Shown: positions 18,858-27,100 of the stretch, piece by piece
Layout: every line of letters starts with the position of its first letter
Position numbering within the stretch: the first letter of the stretch is position 1
Assembly (NCBI RefSeq): GCF_050942215.1
Contig: NZ_CP192056.1
Span: 1,798,001-1,862,000, forward strand
Reading direction: 5' to 3'
DNA length: 64,000 nt
Source: Sphaerimonospora sp050942215
GTDB lineage: Bacteria; Actinomycetota; Actinomycetes; Streptosporangiales; Streptosporangiaceae
Notes under the pieces: model-generated
What the model was told of the DNA's origin: nothing
Database searches by the model: none
Seen by the model: only the letters and a program-made list of their open reading frames with translations
Translations under genes and position numbers: made by a program

Positions 18858-18896
18858 ATGAGGCGGATCGAGGATTCGGTCCGCCTCATTCGTTGT
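18858..18896 (+). terminator. rpmA terminator / obgE attenuator
   Basis: A 13-bp stem (18858-18870 with 18877-18889, one G-U pair) encloses a 6-nt AGGATT loop and is followed by TCGTTGTT. It ends about 30 nt before the obgE ribosome-binding site, so obgE either depends on readthrough or has its own promoter. Confidence 0.72.
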
Positions 18897-18928
18897 TCAT
18901 AGGAGCGTTTCGAAGGGGGGCGCGGCTG

Positions 18929-20278
18929 ATGGCCGAGTTCGTGGACACCGTCATCCTGCACATCAAGGCGGGTGACGGCGGCAACGGCTGCGCCTCCATC
19001 CACCGGGAGAAGTTCAAGCCGCTCGGCGGTCCCGACGGCGGCGACGGCGGCCGTGGCGGTGACGTGATCCTCGAGGTGGACCCCAACACGGCCACCCTGC
19101 TGGAGTATCACCACCGTCCGCACCGCCGGGCCGGCAACGGCAAGCAGGGCATGGGCTCGAACCGGGACGGCGCAAACGGTGAGGACATCGTCTTGGCCGT
19201 GCCCAACGGCACCGTGGTCAAGGACGCCGAGACCGGCGAGGTGCTGGTCGACCTGATCGGCGTGGGCACCCGCTACGTCGCGGCCAAGGGCGGTTTCGGC
19301 GGCCTGGGCAACGCGGCGCTCGCCAACGCCAGGCGCAAGGCGCCGGGTTTCGCGCTGCTCGGCGAGCCGGGCGACGAGGCCGAGATCATGCTGGAGCTGA
19401 AGACCGTCGCCGACGTCGCGCTGGTCGGGTTCCCGAACGCCGGAAAGTCGTCCCTCATCGCCGCGCTGTCCGCGGCCCGCCCCAAGATCGCGGATTATCC
19501 GTTCACCACGCTCATCCCCAACCTCGGCGTGGTCACGGCGGGGGAGACCGTGTTCACGGTCGCGGATGTGCCCGGCCTCATCCCCGGCGCGTCCCTGGGC
19601 AGGGGTCTCGGCCACGAGTTCCTGCGCCATGTCGAACGCTGCTCGACGATCGTGCACGTCCTCGACTGCGCCACGATCGAGCCGGGCCGCGACCCGGTCA
19701 CCGACTTCGACGTGATCGAGGCCGAGCTCGCCGCCTACGGCTCGCTGACCGGCCGTCCCCGGCTGGTCGTGTTGAACAAGGTCGACGTCCCGGACGGCCG
19801 AGACCTCGCCGACATCGTCCGTCCCATGCTCGAGGAGCGTGGCCTGCGGGTGTTCGAGATCTCCGCGGCGACCCGCGAAGGTCTGCGGCCCCTGGCGTAC
19901 GCGATGGGCGAGATGGTGGCGCAGGCCCGGGCGCAGGCTCCGATCGAGGAGCCGACGCGGCTGGTCATCCGGCCCAGGCAGCTCGGCGAGAGCGGGTTCT
20001 CGGTGCGGCGCGTCGACGACAACACCTTCCAGGTGACCGGTGACAAGCCCGAGAGGTGGATCAGGCAGACCGACTTCGCCAACGACGAGGCCGTGGGCTA
20101 CCTCGCCGACCGGCTGAACCGGCTCGGGGTCGAGGACGCGCTGGTCGAGGCCGGCGCCCGGCCGGGAGCCGAGGTGGTCATCGGGTCGATGGAGGGTGGT
20201 CACGTCTTCGACTGGCAGCCGTCCCAGGACGCCCGGGTCGCCATGGGGCCGCGTGGCTCGGACAGTAGGCTCGGTTGA
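18929..20278 (+). CDS. obgE: Obg family GTPase
   Basis: Ribosome-assembly and stress GTPase of 449 aa. The Gly-rich Obg fold opens with FVDTVILHIKAGDGGNGCAS and the GGPDGGDGGRGGDV loop. The G domain has GFPNAGKSS (about residues 168-176), DVPGLIPGA and NKVD, and the C-terminal OCT domain (about 350-430) is present as in other actinobacteria. The ATG at 18929 is supported by GAAGGGGGG just upstream; an earlier in-frame start lacks one. proB follows 50 nt downstream. Confidence 0.96.
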   Translation: MAEFVDTVILHIKAGDGGNGCASIHREKFKPLGGPDGGDGGRGGDVILEVDPNTATLLEYHHRPHRRAGNGKQGMGSNRDGANGEDIVLAVPNGTVVKDAETGEVLVDLIGVGTRYVAAKGGFGGLGNAALANARRKAPGFALLGEPGDEAEIMLELKTVADVALVGFPNAGKSSLIAALSAARPKIADYPFTTLIPNLGVVTAGETVFTVADVPGLIPGASLGRGLGHEFLRHVERCSTIVHVLDCATIEPGRDPVTDFDVIEAELAAYGSLTGRPRLVVLNKVDVPDGRDLADIVRPMLEERGLRVFEISAATREGLRPLAYAMGEMVAQARAQAPIEEPTRLVIRPRQLGESGFSVRRVDDNTFQVTGDKPERWIRQTDFANDEAVGYLADRLNRLGVEDALVEAGARPGAEVVIGSMEGGHVFDWQPSQDARVAMGPRGSDSRLG

Positions 20279-20305
20279 GGATCGACACCGACCGATATCT
20301 ACCGG

Positions 20306-20329
20306 ATGGGGACGAGTGAGATGGCGTGA
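20306..20329 (+). CDS. 7-codon leader ORF coupled to proB
   Basis: The short ORF MGTSEMA ends in a TGA (20327-20329) that shares its final A with the proB ATG (TGATG). A GATATCT element lies just upstream. It may couple initiation of proB to its own translation. Its reality is inferred from layout only. Confidence 0.3.
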   Translation: MGTSEMA

Positions 20330-21465
20330 TGGACGGAAATCAGGAGGGCCGGCATCAGATAGGTTCCGCGCGGCGGCTGGTCGTCAAGGTGGGTTCGTCC
20401 TCCCTGACGACGCCGAAGGGCGTGATCGACGTGGATCGCGTCGACGCGCTGGTCGACGTGCTCGCCGCGCGCAGACGGGCCGGCACGCAGCTCGTGCTCG
20501 TCTCCTCGGGTGCGATCGCGGCCGGGCTCGGCCCGCTCGGGCTCAGGGCGCGGCCCAGGGACCTGGCCACCCAGCAGGCGGCGGCCTCGGTCGGCCAGGG
20601 TGTGCTCGTCGCCCGCTACACCTCGTCCTTCGCCAGGTACAGCCTGCGCGTCGGCCAGGTGCTGCTGACCGCCGACGACATGATGCGCAGGTCGCAGTAC
20701 CGCAACGCCCGGCGCACGCTGGGCAAGCTGCTCGAACTCGGCATCGTCCCCGTGGTCAACGAGAACGACACGGTGGCCACCGACGAGATCCGCTTCGGTG
20801 ACAACGACCGGCTGGCCGCGCTGGTGGCCCACCTGACCCACGCGGACGGCATGGTGCTGCTGTCGGACGTGGACGCGCTCTACGACGGCGATCCGCGCCG
20901 GGCCGGGGCCTCCCGGATCGCCGAGGTGCGCGGTCCGGAGGACCTGGAGGGAGTCGAGCTGGGCACCTCCGGCCGGGTCGGCACCGGCGGCATGATCACA
21001 AAGGTGGAGGCGGCCCGCATCGCCACCGGCGCCGGCGTGCCCGTCGTGCTGACGGCGGCGGCGCACGCGGCTCAGGCCCTCTCCGGCGCCGACGTCGGCA
21101 CCTACTTCCACCCCGGCGGCCGCCATCCCGGCACCCGGCTGCTCTGGCTCGCCTACGCCACCACGGGGCGGGGGCGGCTACACCTGGACGAGGGCGCCGT
21201 CGAGGCCGTCGTGGCGCGGCGCATGTCGCTGCTGCCGGCCGGTGTGGTGAAGGTCGAGGGCGACTTCGCCGAGGGTGATCCCGTCGACCTGTGCGGCCCC
21301 GCGGGCGTGCCCGTCGCGCGGGGTCTCGTCAACTACGATGCGGCCGAGATCCCCGAACTGCTCGGCAGGTCCACCAGGGAACTGGCCAGCACGCTCGGCC
21401 CGGAGTATGAGCGCGAGCTGATTCACCGGGACGACATCGTCATACTGGAACCCGCCCGGACCTGA
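20329..21465 (+). CDS. proB: glutamate 5-kinase
   Basis: First step of proline synthesis: ATP-dependent phosphorylation of glutamate, subject to proline feedback. The 378-aa protein has the amino-acid kinase domain (VVKVGSSSLT near residues 18-27, VSSGAIAAG, NENDTVATDEI, GTGGMITKVEAA) and a C-terminal PUA domain (from about residue 280). The ATG at 20329 is used; a GTG codon immediately before it is possible. proA, the next enzyme, follows after 37 nt, so the two form an operon. Confidence 0.96.
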   Translation: MDGNQEGRHQIGSARRLVVKVGSSSLTTPKGVIDVDRVDALVDVLAARRRAGTQLVLVSSGAIAAGLGPLGLRARPRDLATQQAAASVGQGVLVARYTSSFARYSLRVGQVLLTADDMMRRSQYRNARRTLGKLLELGIVPVVNENDTVATDEIRFGDNDRLAALVAHLTHADGMVLLSDVDALYDGDPRRAGASRIAEVRGPEDLEGVELGTSGRVGTGGMITKVEAARIATGAGVPVVLTAAAHAAQALSGADVGTYFHPGGRHPGTRLLWLAYATTGRGRLHLDEGAVEAVVARRMSLLPAGVVKVEGDFAEGDPVDLCGPAGVPVARGLVNYDAAEIPELLGRSTRELASTLGPEYERELIHRDDIVILEPART

Positions 21466-21502
21466 TCGGCGGGCGACGCACGACCAATGGAGCGCGAGGC
21501 GA

Positions 21503-22792
21503 ATGTCTGAGGCAGAGGACTTCCTGAAGGTGGCGCACGCGGCGCGGGAGGCCGCCACGGTGCTGGCGCCGTTGCCGCGCGCTCCAAAGGACGCGGCGCT
21601 GCACGTCATCGCCGACGACCTCGTGACGGCCACCGACGAGATCGTCGCCGCCAACGCCGTCGACGTCGACAAGGCCAGGCGGGACGGCATCTCCGAGGCC
21701 ATGATCGACCGGCTCCGCCTCGACGCGGCCCGGGTCGAGAAGATCGCGGAGGCCGTACGGCAGGTGGCCGACCTGCCCGATCCCGTCGGCGAGGTCGTGC
21801 GGGGGAGCACGTTGCCGAACGGTCTGGAACTGCGTCAGGTCCGGGTGCCGCTGGGCGTCATCGGGATCATCTACGAGGGCCGTCCGAACGTGACCGTCGA
21901 CGCCGCCGCGCTGTGCCTCAAGAGCGGCAACGCCGTACTGCTGCGCGGGTCGTCCAGCGCGTACTCCTCCAACACCGCGCTCGTCGAGATCATGCGGAAG
22001 GCGCTGGAGCGGACCGACGTGCCGGCCGGGGCCGTACAGCTCGTGCCGGGCCTCACCCGCGAGTCGGTCAAGCACCTCATGCGCGCCCGCGGGCTGGTCG
22101 ACGTGCTGATCCCCCGCGGCGGCGCCTCGTTGATCAACAGCGTGGTGGAGGAGTCGACGGTTCCGGTGATCGAGACCGGCACCGGAAACTGCCATGTCTA
22201 CGTCGACGCCGACGCCGACGTCGAGACCGCCCTGGAGATCCTGGTCAACGCCAAGGCGCAGCGGCCCTCGGTGTGCAACGCGGCGGAGACGTTCCTCGTG
22301 CACGCCGCCATCGCCGACGTGTTCCTCCCGAGGGCGCTCGCCGCGCTCAAGGACGTGGGTGTCACCGTGCACGGCGACGAGCGGGTGCGTGGCCACGGCG
22401 CCGATGTGGTGCCCGCGACCGAGGACGACTTCACCGCGGAGTATCTCTCGCTCGACATCGCCGCCGCCGTCGTCGACTCGCTGGACGACGCGGTCGCGCA
22501 CATCAGGAGGTACGGCTCGGGCCACACCGACGCGATCGTGACCCGTTCACAGAGCGCGGCCAGGAGGTTCACGGCGACGGTGGACTCCGCCGCCGTAGCG
22601 GTGAACGCCTCGACGCGGTTCACCGACGGCGGGGAGTTCGGCTTCGGCGCCGAGATCGGCATCTCCACGCAGAAGCTGCACGCGCGTGGCCCCATGGGCC
22701 TGCCCGAGCTCACCTCCACCAAGTGGATCTACACGGGCGAGGGGCACCTCCGTGACAGTCCTCGTACGGTGACGGACTGCGCGGGAAGATAA
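21503..22792 (+). CDS. proA: glutamate-5-semialdehyde dehydrogenase
   Basis: NADPH-dependent reductase that converts glutamyl 5-phosphate to the semialdehyde in proline synthesis. The 429-aa aldehyde-dehydrogenase-fold protein has catalytic Cys258 in RPSVCNAAET, the cofactor-binding region LRGSSSAYSSN, and the C-terminal family block RFTDGGEFGFGAEIGIST. The ATG at 21503 has GAGCGCGAGGCG before it. The conserved gene run of this region stops here; the next genes are accessory. Confidence 0.96.
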   Translation: MSEAEDFLKVAHAAREAATVLAPLPRAPKDAALHVIADDLVTATDEIVAANAVDVDKARRDGISEAMIDRLRLDAARVEKIAEAVRQVADLPDPVGEVVRGSTLPNGLELRQVRVPLGVIGIIYEGRPNVTVDAAALCLKSGNAVLLRGSSSAYSSNTALVEIMRKALERTDVPAGAVQLVPGLTRESVKHLMRARGLVDVLIPRGGASLINSVVEESTVPVIETGTGNCHVYVDADADVETALEILVNAKAQRPSVCNAAETFLVHAAIADVFLPRALAALKDVGVTVHGDERVRGHGADVVPATEDDFTAEYLSLDIAAAVVDSLDDAVAHIRRYGSGHTDAIVTRSQSAARRFTATVDSAAVAVNASTRFTDGGEFGFGAEIGISTQKLHARGPMGLPELTSTKWIYTGEGHLRDSPRTVTDCAGR

Positions 22793-22858
22793 CGGACACA
22801 TCGTGGGCGGCGCGCCTCCGGGAGTTCGCCGCCCCGGGCCGCTATGGTTAGCGCTCCT

Positions 22859-24628
22859 ATGGCTGGACGTCTTGGGCGGGTCGGCCCGTACGCGCTGCTG
22901 GAGCGCCTGGGCCGGGGTGGTATGGGCGAGGTGTACCTCGCCGCCAACCGCCGGGGGGAACATGTCGCCCTGAAGATGCTCCGCGACCCGATCGAAAGCG
23001 ACCCCGACGCCCGATTACGCCTGGAGCGCGAGGTCCGGGCGCTGCGACGGGTCGAGAGCCCCTACGTCGCCCGGGTGCTCGACGCCGACCTGGCCGGTGA
23101 CCGGCCCTACCTGGTCATGGAGTACATCGAGGGGAACACCCTCCTCGACGCCGTACGGCGCGGGCCGCTGCCCGAGGCCGAGCTCATCCCGGTGGCCCAG
23201 GGCCTCGCCACCGCTCTCGCGATCATCCACGCGGGCGGGGTGGTCCACCGCGACGTCAAGCCGGCCAACGTGCTGATCGGCGAGGACGGGCCGGTGCTGA
23301 TCGACTTCGGCATCGCCCAGGTGCACGACGCGACCAGGATGACCATGACCGGGACGTTCCTGGGCACCCCCGGCTACAGCGCACCCGAGCTCTTCGCCGA
23401 CGAGGCGGTGGGGGAGCCGGCGGACGTTCACGCCTGGGCCGCCACCGTCGCCTTCGCCGCCACCGGCCGCCCCACCTTCGGGCGGGGAACGGCCGAGTCC
23501 CAGATGTACGCGATCCTCAACGGCAAGGCCGACCTCGCCGGGGTGCCGGCCGCCCTGCTGCCGCTCGTCCGCGCCGCGCTCCACCGCGATCCCGTCCGCC
23601 GTCCCACCGCCGCGCTGCTCGCCGACCGGCTCACCCGCCTCGCCCGGGCCACGATCGAAGCGCCGAGCCGTACGGCACCGGCGGCCGCTGCACGGCGCAT
23701 CAGATCGGAGGCGAGCGGTAAGCCCATGCCGAAGGCGGACAAGCCCACCGCGAAGGCGGAGAAGGCCGCAGCCAAGCCGGAGGCGAGCCCGGCGAAGACC
23801 GCTGTGACCGAGGTGGAGCAGCGGCCCGCCGAGGCTCCTGAGGGTGAGCGGCCGGAGAAGTCCGGCAGGGCGGGCAAGACGGAGAAGGCGGGCAACCCGG
23901 GCAATTCGGGGAAGCCAGGGAGGTCCGGGAGAGCGGGGAAGACCGACGGCGGCCCGGCTACGGTGCCCGCCGCCGGGCCGGTCCGGCGGAGAGGCGGTTC
24001 CGCCGGTGGTCGCGGTCGCCGGGCCGGCCGTCCGGCGGGCGAGAGCCGTACGCAATCCGCGCTGGCCGTCGAGACTCCGCCCGACACGGCGGGCTCGGAG
24101 CAGTCGCTCGGCATCCCCACGGGGAACGCCGCGCTGGCGGCGCTGGCGGTGCTCGCCGTGCCGTGCGTGGTGCTCTCGGTGATATATCCGCTGGCCACGG
24201 TCGCGATCACCGCGGTGTTCGTCGTCGTGACGAGAGCGGGCTGGCTGAGCCACTGGGTCGTACGCAACCGCAGGTCGGCACGGATGCGCGGCCTGCTGCG
24301 CGTGCTGAGCTTCCCGCTGACGCTGCTCGCCTCACTGATCACGGCTGCGGCCTGGCCCGGGTTGCCGGCCGCCACCGCCGGCTTCGTCGCCCTGTGGCTC
24401 ACAGCGGGGACGCACCTCGAACCCCAGTGGTGGACCCAGACGATGCCCGTCACGATCGCCGGCGTGGTCTTCGGCGTCATCTGCGGCGGGATCATCGGCC
24501 GGGAGATCGAGCGCGCCTGCGCCAAAATGCCGGGCCTGCGCAGCGAGGGCCTGCGGGCGCTGGCCGTGCTGGGCGGCTTCGTCGCCCTGTGCGCCGCCGC
24601 CGTCCACGCCGTGGCCCTGTTCTTCTGA
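22859..24628 (+). CDS. serine/threonine protein kinase with C-terminal membrane domain
   Basis: The 589-aa protein has a Hanks-type kinase domain at residues about 10-265: Gly loop LGRGGMGEVYLA, ATP-binding Lys39, catalytic HRDVKPANVL with Asp132, and DFG. Then comes a 140-residue linker of Lys, Ala, Pro and Gly, and finally about four hydrophobic helices (from about residue 420). Many PknB-like kinases have one membrane helix and a sensor; here the tail is a multi-helix membrane domain with no PASTA or sensor repeats. The ATG at 22859 follows TATGGT by 10 nt; an ATG at 22844 is the alternative start. No partner phosphatase is adjacent. Confidence 0.88.
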   Translation: MAGRLGRVGPYALLERLGRGGMGEVYLAANRRGEHVALKMLRDPIESDPDARLRLEREVRALRRVESPYVARVLDADLAGDRPYLVMEYIEGNTLLDAVRRGPLPEAELIPVAQGLATALAIIHAGGVVHRDVKPANVLIGEDGPVLIDFGIAQVHDATRMTMTGTFLGTPGYSAPELFADEAVGEPADVHAWAATVAFAATGRPTFGRGTAESQMYAILNGKADLAGVPAALLPLVRAALHRDPVRRPTAALLADRLTRLARATIEAPSRTAPAAAARRIRSEASGKPMPKADKPTAKAEKAAAKPEASPAKTAVTEVEQRPAEAPEGERPEKSGRAGKTEKAGNPGNSGKPGRSGRAGKTDGGPATVPAAGPVRRRGGSAGGRGRRAGRPAGESRTQSALAVETPPDTAGSEQSLGIPTGNAALAALAVLAVPCVVLSVIYPLATVAITAVFVVVTRAGWLSHWVVRNRRSARMRGLLRVLSFPLTLLASLITAAAWPGLPAATAGFVALWLTAGTHLEPQWWTQTMPVTIAGVVFGVICGGIIGREIERACAKMPGLRSEGLRALAVLGGFVALCAAAVHAVALFF

Positions 24629-24737
24629 CGGCGCGTTTCTTCTGACCATGGCCTACCATCCGCAGGCTTTGGCGGATCCGCTTCCGTGACCGGCACCGGT
24701 ATTGCTGCCACCGGAGAAGAGAGCCCAGCACTGAAGA

Positions 24738-24989
24738 TCAACTCACCGCTGTTTGCGTCTTGCCGCCATGACGTGTGATCCGGGGGCGGAGCCGAGCTTT
24801 GATCGCGCTCTTGGTGAACGCCGGATCGGTGGCCTTACCTGCCCAGACGTACGCCTCCCCGGGAGTGAGCGCGGTCATCTTCGACGGGACGAGATCCGCC
24901 GGCGCCGCGTTGGCCTTCTGCAGGTGTTTCAGCCAGGCGGGCGAGGTGAACTTGTGCAGGATGATGTTGAGATCCCGCAGGTCGCTGAG
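24738..24989 (-). pseudogene. C-terminal remnant of a HerA-like ATP-binding protein
   Basis: Directly after the stop of the HTH gene the same minus frame stays open for 83 codons and reads like the end of a large HerA/FtsK-like ATPase: ILHKFTSPAWLKHLQKA, then MTALTPGEAYVWAG and RLRPRITRHGGKTQTAV before a TGA. There is no start codon context or upstream ATPase core. It is best explained as a truncated relic. The family assignment is from memory of similar C-termini and is moderate. Confidence 0.5.
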
Positions 24990-25748
24990 TCACGTGGTGG
25001 GCGTGATCGTCCAGATGTCCCGGCCACTCGACCAGAGTTCGTTGACGTGGTAAGAGAACCGGTCATAAAGGCCATCGTTCTGATGGCGCTTGAGATGCAG
25101 CATCGGTGAGTCGTGACCGACCAGCCTGGCCAGGTGGGGGGTGACAAGCATCTCGTCGTCGAACTGGAACACCGACAGCGAGATGTGATCCTCCCCGAAA
25201 CGCGCCTCGACGCCGGAGACCTCCCGCAGCTGATCGAGCTCGGCGAGCGTGATCCGGATCCGGGTGGACACCGTCAGCGGTACGGCCTCGGCCTCCTCCC
25301 GGCGGAGGGTGGCCTCGCTGTTGGGATCTCCGAGCAGGAAGCGGACGCGGCATCCCTGCTCGGCTTTACGCTTCAGCACCTTGGCCAGGTTGGGGTGTTC
25401 CAGCCACAGGAAGTAGTTCGTGTATCCGGCGAGAGCGATGTCCGATTTAGCGTTGGTGATCAATGCGCGCCAGACGCTCTTGGGACAGGCGGACCGGTAT
25501 GGGTAAATCTGTACGACCTCGCGGTCCGGTCCAATCTTGACCGTGTTTCGTATCGCCTCGGGCCACAGCACGGACTCATCCACTCCCAGGGCTTCGGCGG
25601 CGGCCCACCGGTGGCGGGGATGTGGCAGGCGCCCTTCGTTCGCCAGCCAGCGGGACACCGTTTTGACGTCAACCTCGCACTTCTCGGCGAGGTCCCTATC
25701 GGTAAGTTTCGCATTTGCCATCGCATGACGCAGAGAGTCGTTTGGCAT
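24990..25748 (-). CDS. HTH regulator with C-terminal PLD-like effector domain (DUF5919 type)
   Basis: The 252-aa protein starts with an XRE/lambda-repressor-type HTH (residues about 5-60; DLAEKCEVDVKTVSRWLANE followed by RLPHPRHRWAAAEALG), a form common in actinobacteria. The rest (about 75-250) resembles the PLD-like fold of DUF5919 regulators (IALAGYTNYFLW, VRFLLGDPNS, HDSPMLHLKRHQNDGLYDRF) but without a clear HKD catalytic pair. The ATG at 25748 has GCGGAGG 6 nt upstream. It diverges from a small gene pair with a 114-bp shared promoter region, so it may control that pair; its signal is unknown. Confidence 0.78.
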   Translation of the reverse strand: MPNDSLRHAMANAKLTDRDLAEKCEVDVKTVSRWLANEGRLPHPRHRWAAAEALGVDESVLWPEAIRNTVKIGPDREVVQIYPYRSACPKSVWRALITNAKSDIALAGYTNYFLWLEHPNLAKVLKRKAEQGCRVRFLLGDPNSEATLRREEAEAVPLTVSTRIRITLAELDQLREVSGVEARFGEDHISLSVFQFDDEMLVTPHLARLVGHDSPMLHLKRHQNDGLYDRFSYHVNELWSSGRDIWTITPTT

Positions 25749-25862
25749 TCGGGCCTCCGCATCGCGGGACGTTGAGGACGTATTCCGACGGTAAAGCAAA
25801 ACGTCCCACACGTCCTGGAAACACGGTGTGAAAGTCCTGTCACTCTGCGCGACGCTGCCGTC

Positions 25863-26156
25863 ATGAAACATGTTGGAACCGTCGCCTCCGGCACGGGATT
25901 CGCCGGATGGAGGATCATCCGCAGCAACGCGGGACGGTTGTGGGCGAGCCGAGAGCAGCCGTTTCCGGTGGCCGCTGAGCGGGCGGGGGCGTATCGCACG
26001 GTTGACGCCGACGACCTGATGGAACTCTGTCAGGTCATCGGCCAGCAGGAGGCGATCGCCGAGCAGGTGGCTGCATCGGCCGGATTGGAGCGCACGGCCA
26101 GGTCGGCGAGCAGGGCCGTGCAGGAAGGCGTGGTCAAGCCGGCGGCGACCGCGTGA
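25863..26156 (+). CDS. small hypothetical protein, first of a coupled pair
   Basis: A 97-aa soluble protein with an N-terminal GFAGWRIIRSNAGRLWA segment and two amphipathic helices (residues about 50-90), not recognised as a known domain. It starts at an ATG 115 bp from the divergent HTH gene and its stop overlaps the start of the next gene (GTGA), so the two are translated together. There is no catalytic signature. Similar short proteins often accompany this type of HTH gene in actinobacteria, which hints at a regulator-target pair; that link is an inference. Confidence 0.62.
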   Translation: MKHVGTVASGTGFAGWRIIRSNAGRLWASREQPFPVAAERAGAYRTVDADDLMELCQVIGQQEAIAEQVAASAGLERTARSASRAVQEGVVKPAATA

Positions 26157-26491
26157 GCGGGCAACGCAGGGACGAGATCAAGCTTCCCCTGTCCTGCCTT
26201 GGTTTGCATCTGCCACCGGCGCAGTCTCAGAACGGCCCGGCGCGGGCGGATGGGGTGCGGTTGCGGTGGATGCCGGACACAGGCCGCACGATGTATGCAC
26301 GGGTGGTGGAGCACACCTGCGACGACTGCGTGCCCGTCTCGTACGAGCTGTGCGCAGCGGGCGGGTTGATGTTCATCCGCTGGACCGATCGCACCGGCGG
26401 TGGCAAGCCTGTAGTGCGCGAGACCGAGCGGTTGATCAGCAGTCGCGCGCGGGAGATGTGGCGGGATCTGCTGCTGGGTCTCGTCCGCTGA
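26153..26491 (+). CDS. small hypothetical protein, second of a coupled pair
   Basis: A 112-aa protein with a GTG start overlapping the upstream stop. It has a CDDC motif (residues about 55-58) and a Trp-rich middle, and begins with a poorly conserved 35-residue segment. No known family is recognised. The CxxC pair could bind a metal or be redox active, but the evidence is only the motif. A stem-loop follows downstream (26553-26580). Confidence 0.55.
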   Translation: MSGQRRDEIKLPLSCLGLHLPPAQSQNGPARADGVRLRWMPDTGRTMYARVVEHTCDDCVPVSYELCAAGGLMFIRWTDRTGGGKPVVRETERLISSRAREMWRDLLLGLVR

Positions 26492-26552
26492 GCTGCCCTG
26501 CTGGTCGCCTGTTGGCCGCGATCAGTGGGGTTCGGGGCGGTCTCCTCTGGTA

Positions 26553-26580
26553 GAGGGGCCTTACGGGAGGCCGTCCCCTC
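26553..26580 (+). terminator. candidate terminator of the small gene pair
   Basis: GAGGGG (26553-26558) pairs with CCCCTC (26575-26580), with an inner CCT/AGG pairing and an asymmetric bulge. TTGTAAG follows. It is a modest candidate. Confidence 0.35.
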
Positions 26581-26906
26581 TTGTAAGACCCGTCCGGTGT
26601 TCACCGGGGACGGGAGGTAATCGGCAGGCGGGCCCAGGCCCATCCAGGACCGGCCCCGAGGTCTGATGGCGCGCGCCTCGGGGCCCACCGCCACGATCAA
26701 GGTCAACGGGCTTGTAATTAAAAGGATATGGAATCAATTTCGGCGCGGAAAGCCGCATAGCGGGCGAATCGAGCAGATGGTATCGCTTCCTTTTCGATGT
26801 CAAAGGTAGACATCGTCTGGTACTGGCGGCAACCCCCGAAATGTCGGACCATCTTGTCGATAAGGGACTACCGAAATGCCTCGCGCTTTTGGAGGTCGGA
26901 GGAGGA

Positions 26907-26930
26907 AAGTTTCTATCCGGATAGAAACTT
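26907..26930. repeat. perfect 24-bp palindrome
   Basis: The half-site AAGTTTCTATCC (26907-26918) is followed without a gap by its exact complement. It is AT-rich compared with its surroundings. The last two bases start a TTATCCACA. Confidence 0.85.
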
Positions 26931-26937
26931 ATCCACA
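26929..26937 (+). promoter_or_regulatory. DnaA-box-like 9-mer
   Basis: TTATCCACA matches the E. coli DnaA-box consensus exactly and overlaps the right end of the palindrome. A single box does not make an origin; it may be chance, a DnaA titration site, or a relic of a plasmid-like origin. Confidence 0.4.
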
Positions 26938-27100
26938 GCACAATCACGCCGCCAGAGTGAAAAACCAATTACCTGGAGCGACAGCGACCGCCAACCGTAC
27001 TGACGATTGTGGGGACCTCCGGAGGCGCTGTGCTGAGCATGTCGCCGTCACGGGGCGCGAAAGCGAGGTCCGGCCATGCTCCGCCGGAGGTGTGCCTCCT

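Larger units (their letters stand above)
26492..27100. other. gene-poor stretch with palindromes
   Basis: No credible gene is seen on either strand. The part from 26700 to 26960 is AT-rich for this genome. It holds an inverted repeat CGATGTC/GACATCG (26795-26801, 26809-26815), the 24-bp palindrome at 26907-26930 and an adjoining DnaA-box-like 9-mer. The short frames here change strand and lack ribosome-binding sites. Confidence 0.55.

Noticed and set aside
24753..25775. Plus-strand frames opposite the HTH gene
   Set aside because: The minus-strand gene has a clear HTH and DUF5919-like domain and a ribosome-binding site; the plus frames have neither.
26561..27003. Small frames across the palindrome region
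   Set aside because: They contain SFYPDRN on both strands only because the DNA is palindromic, and have no good start or family match.
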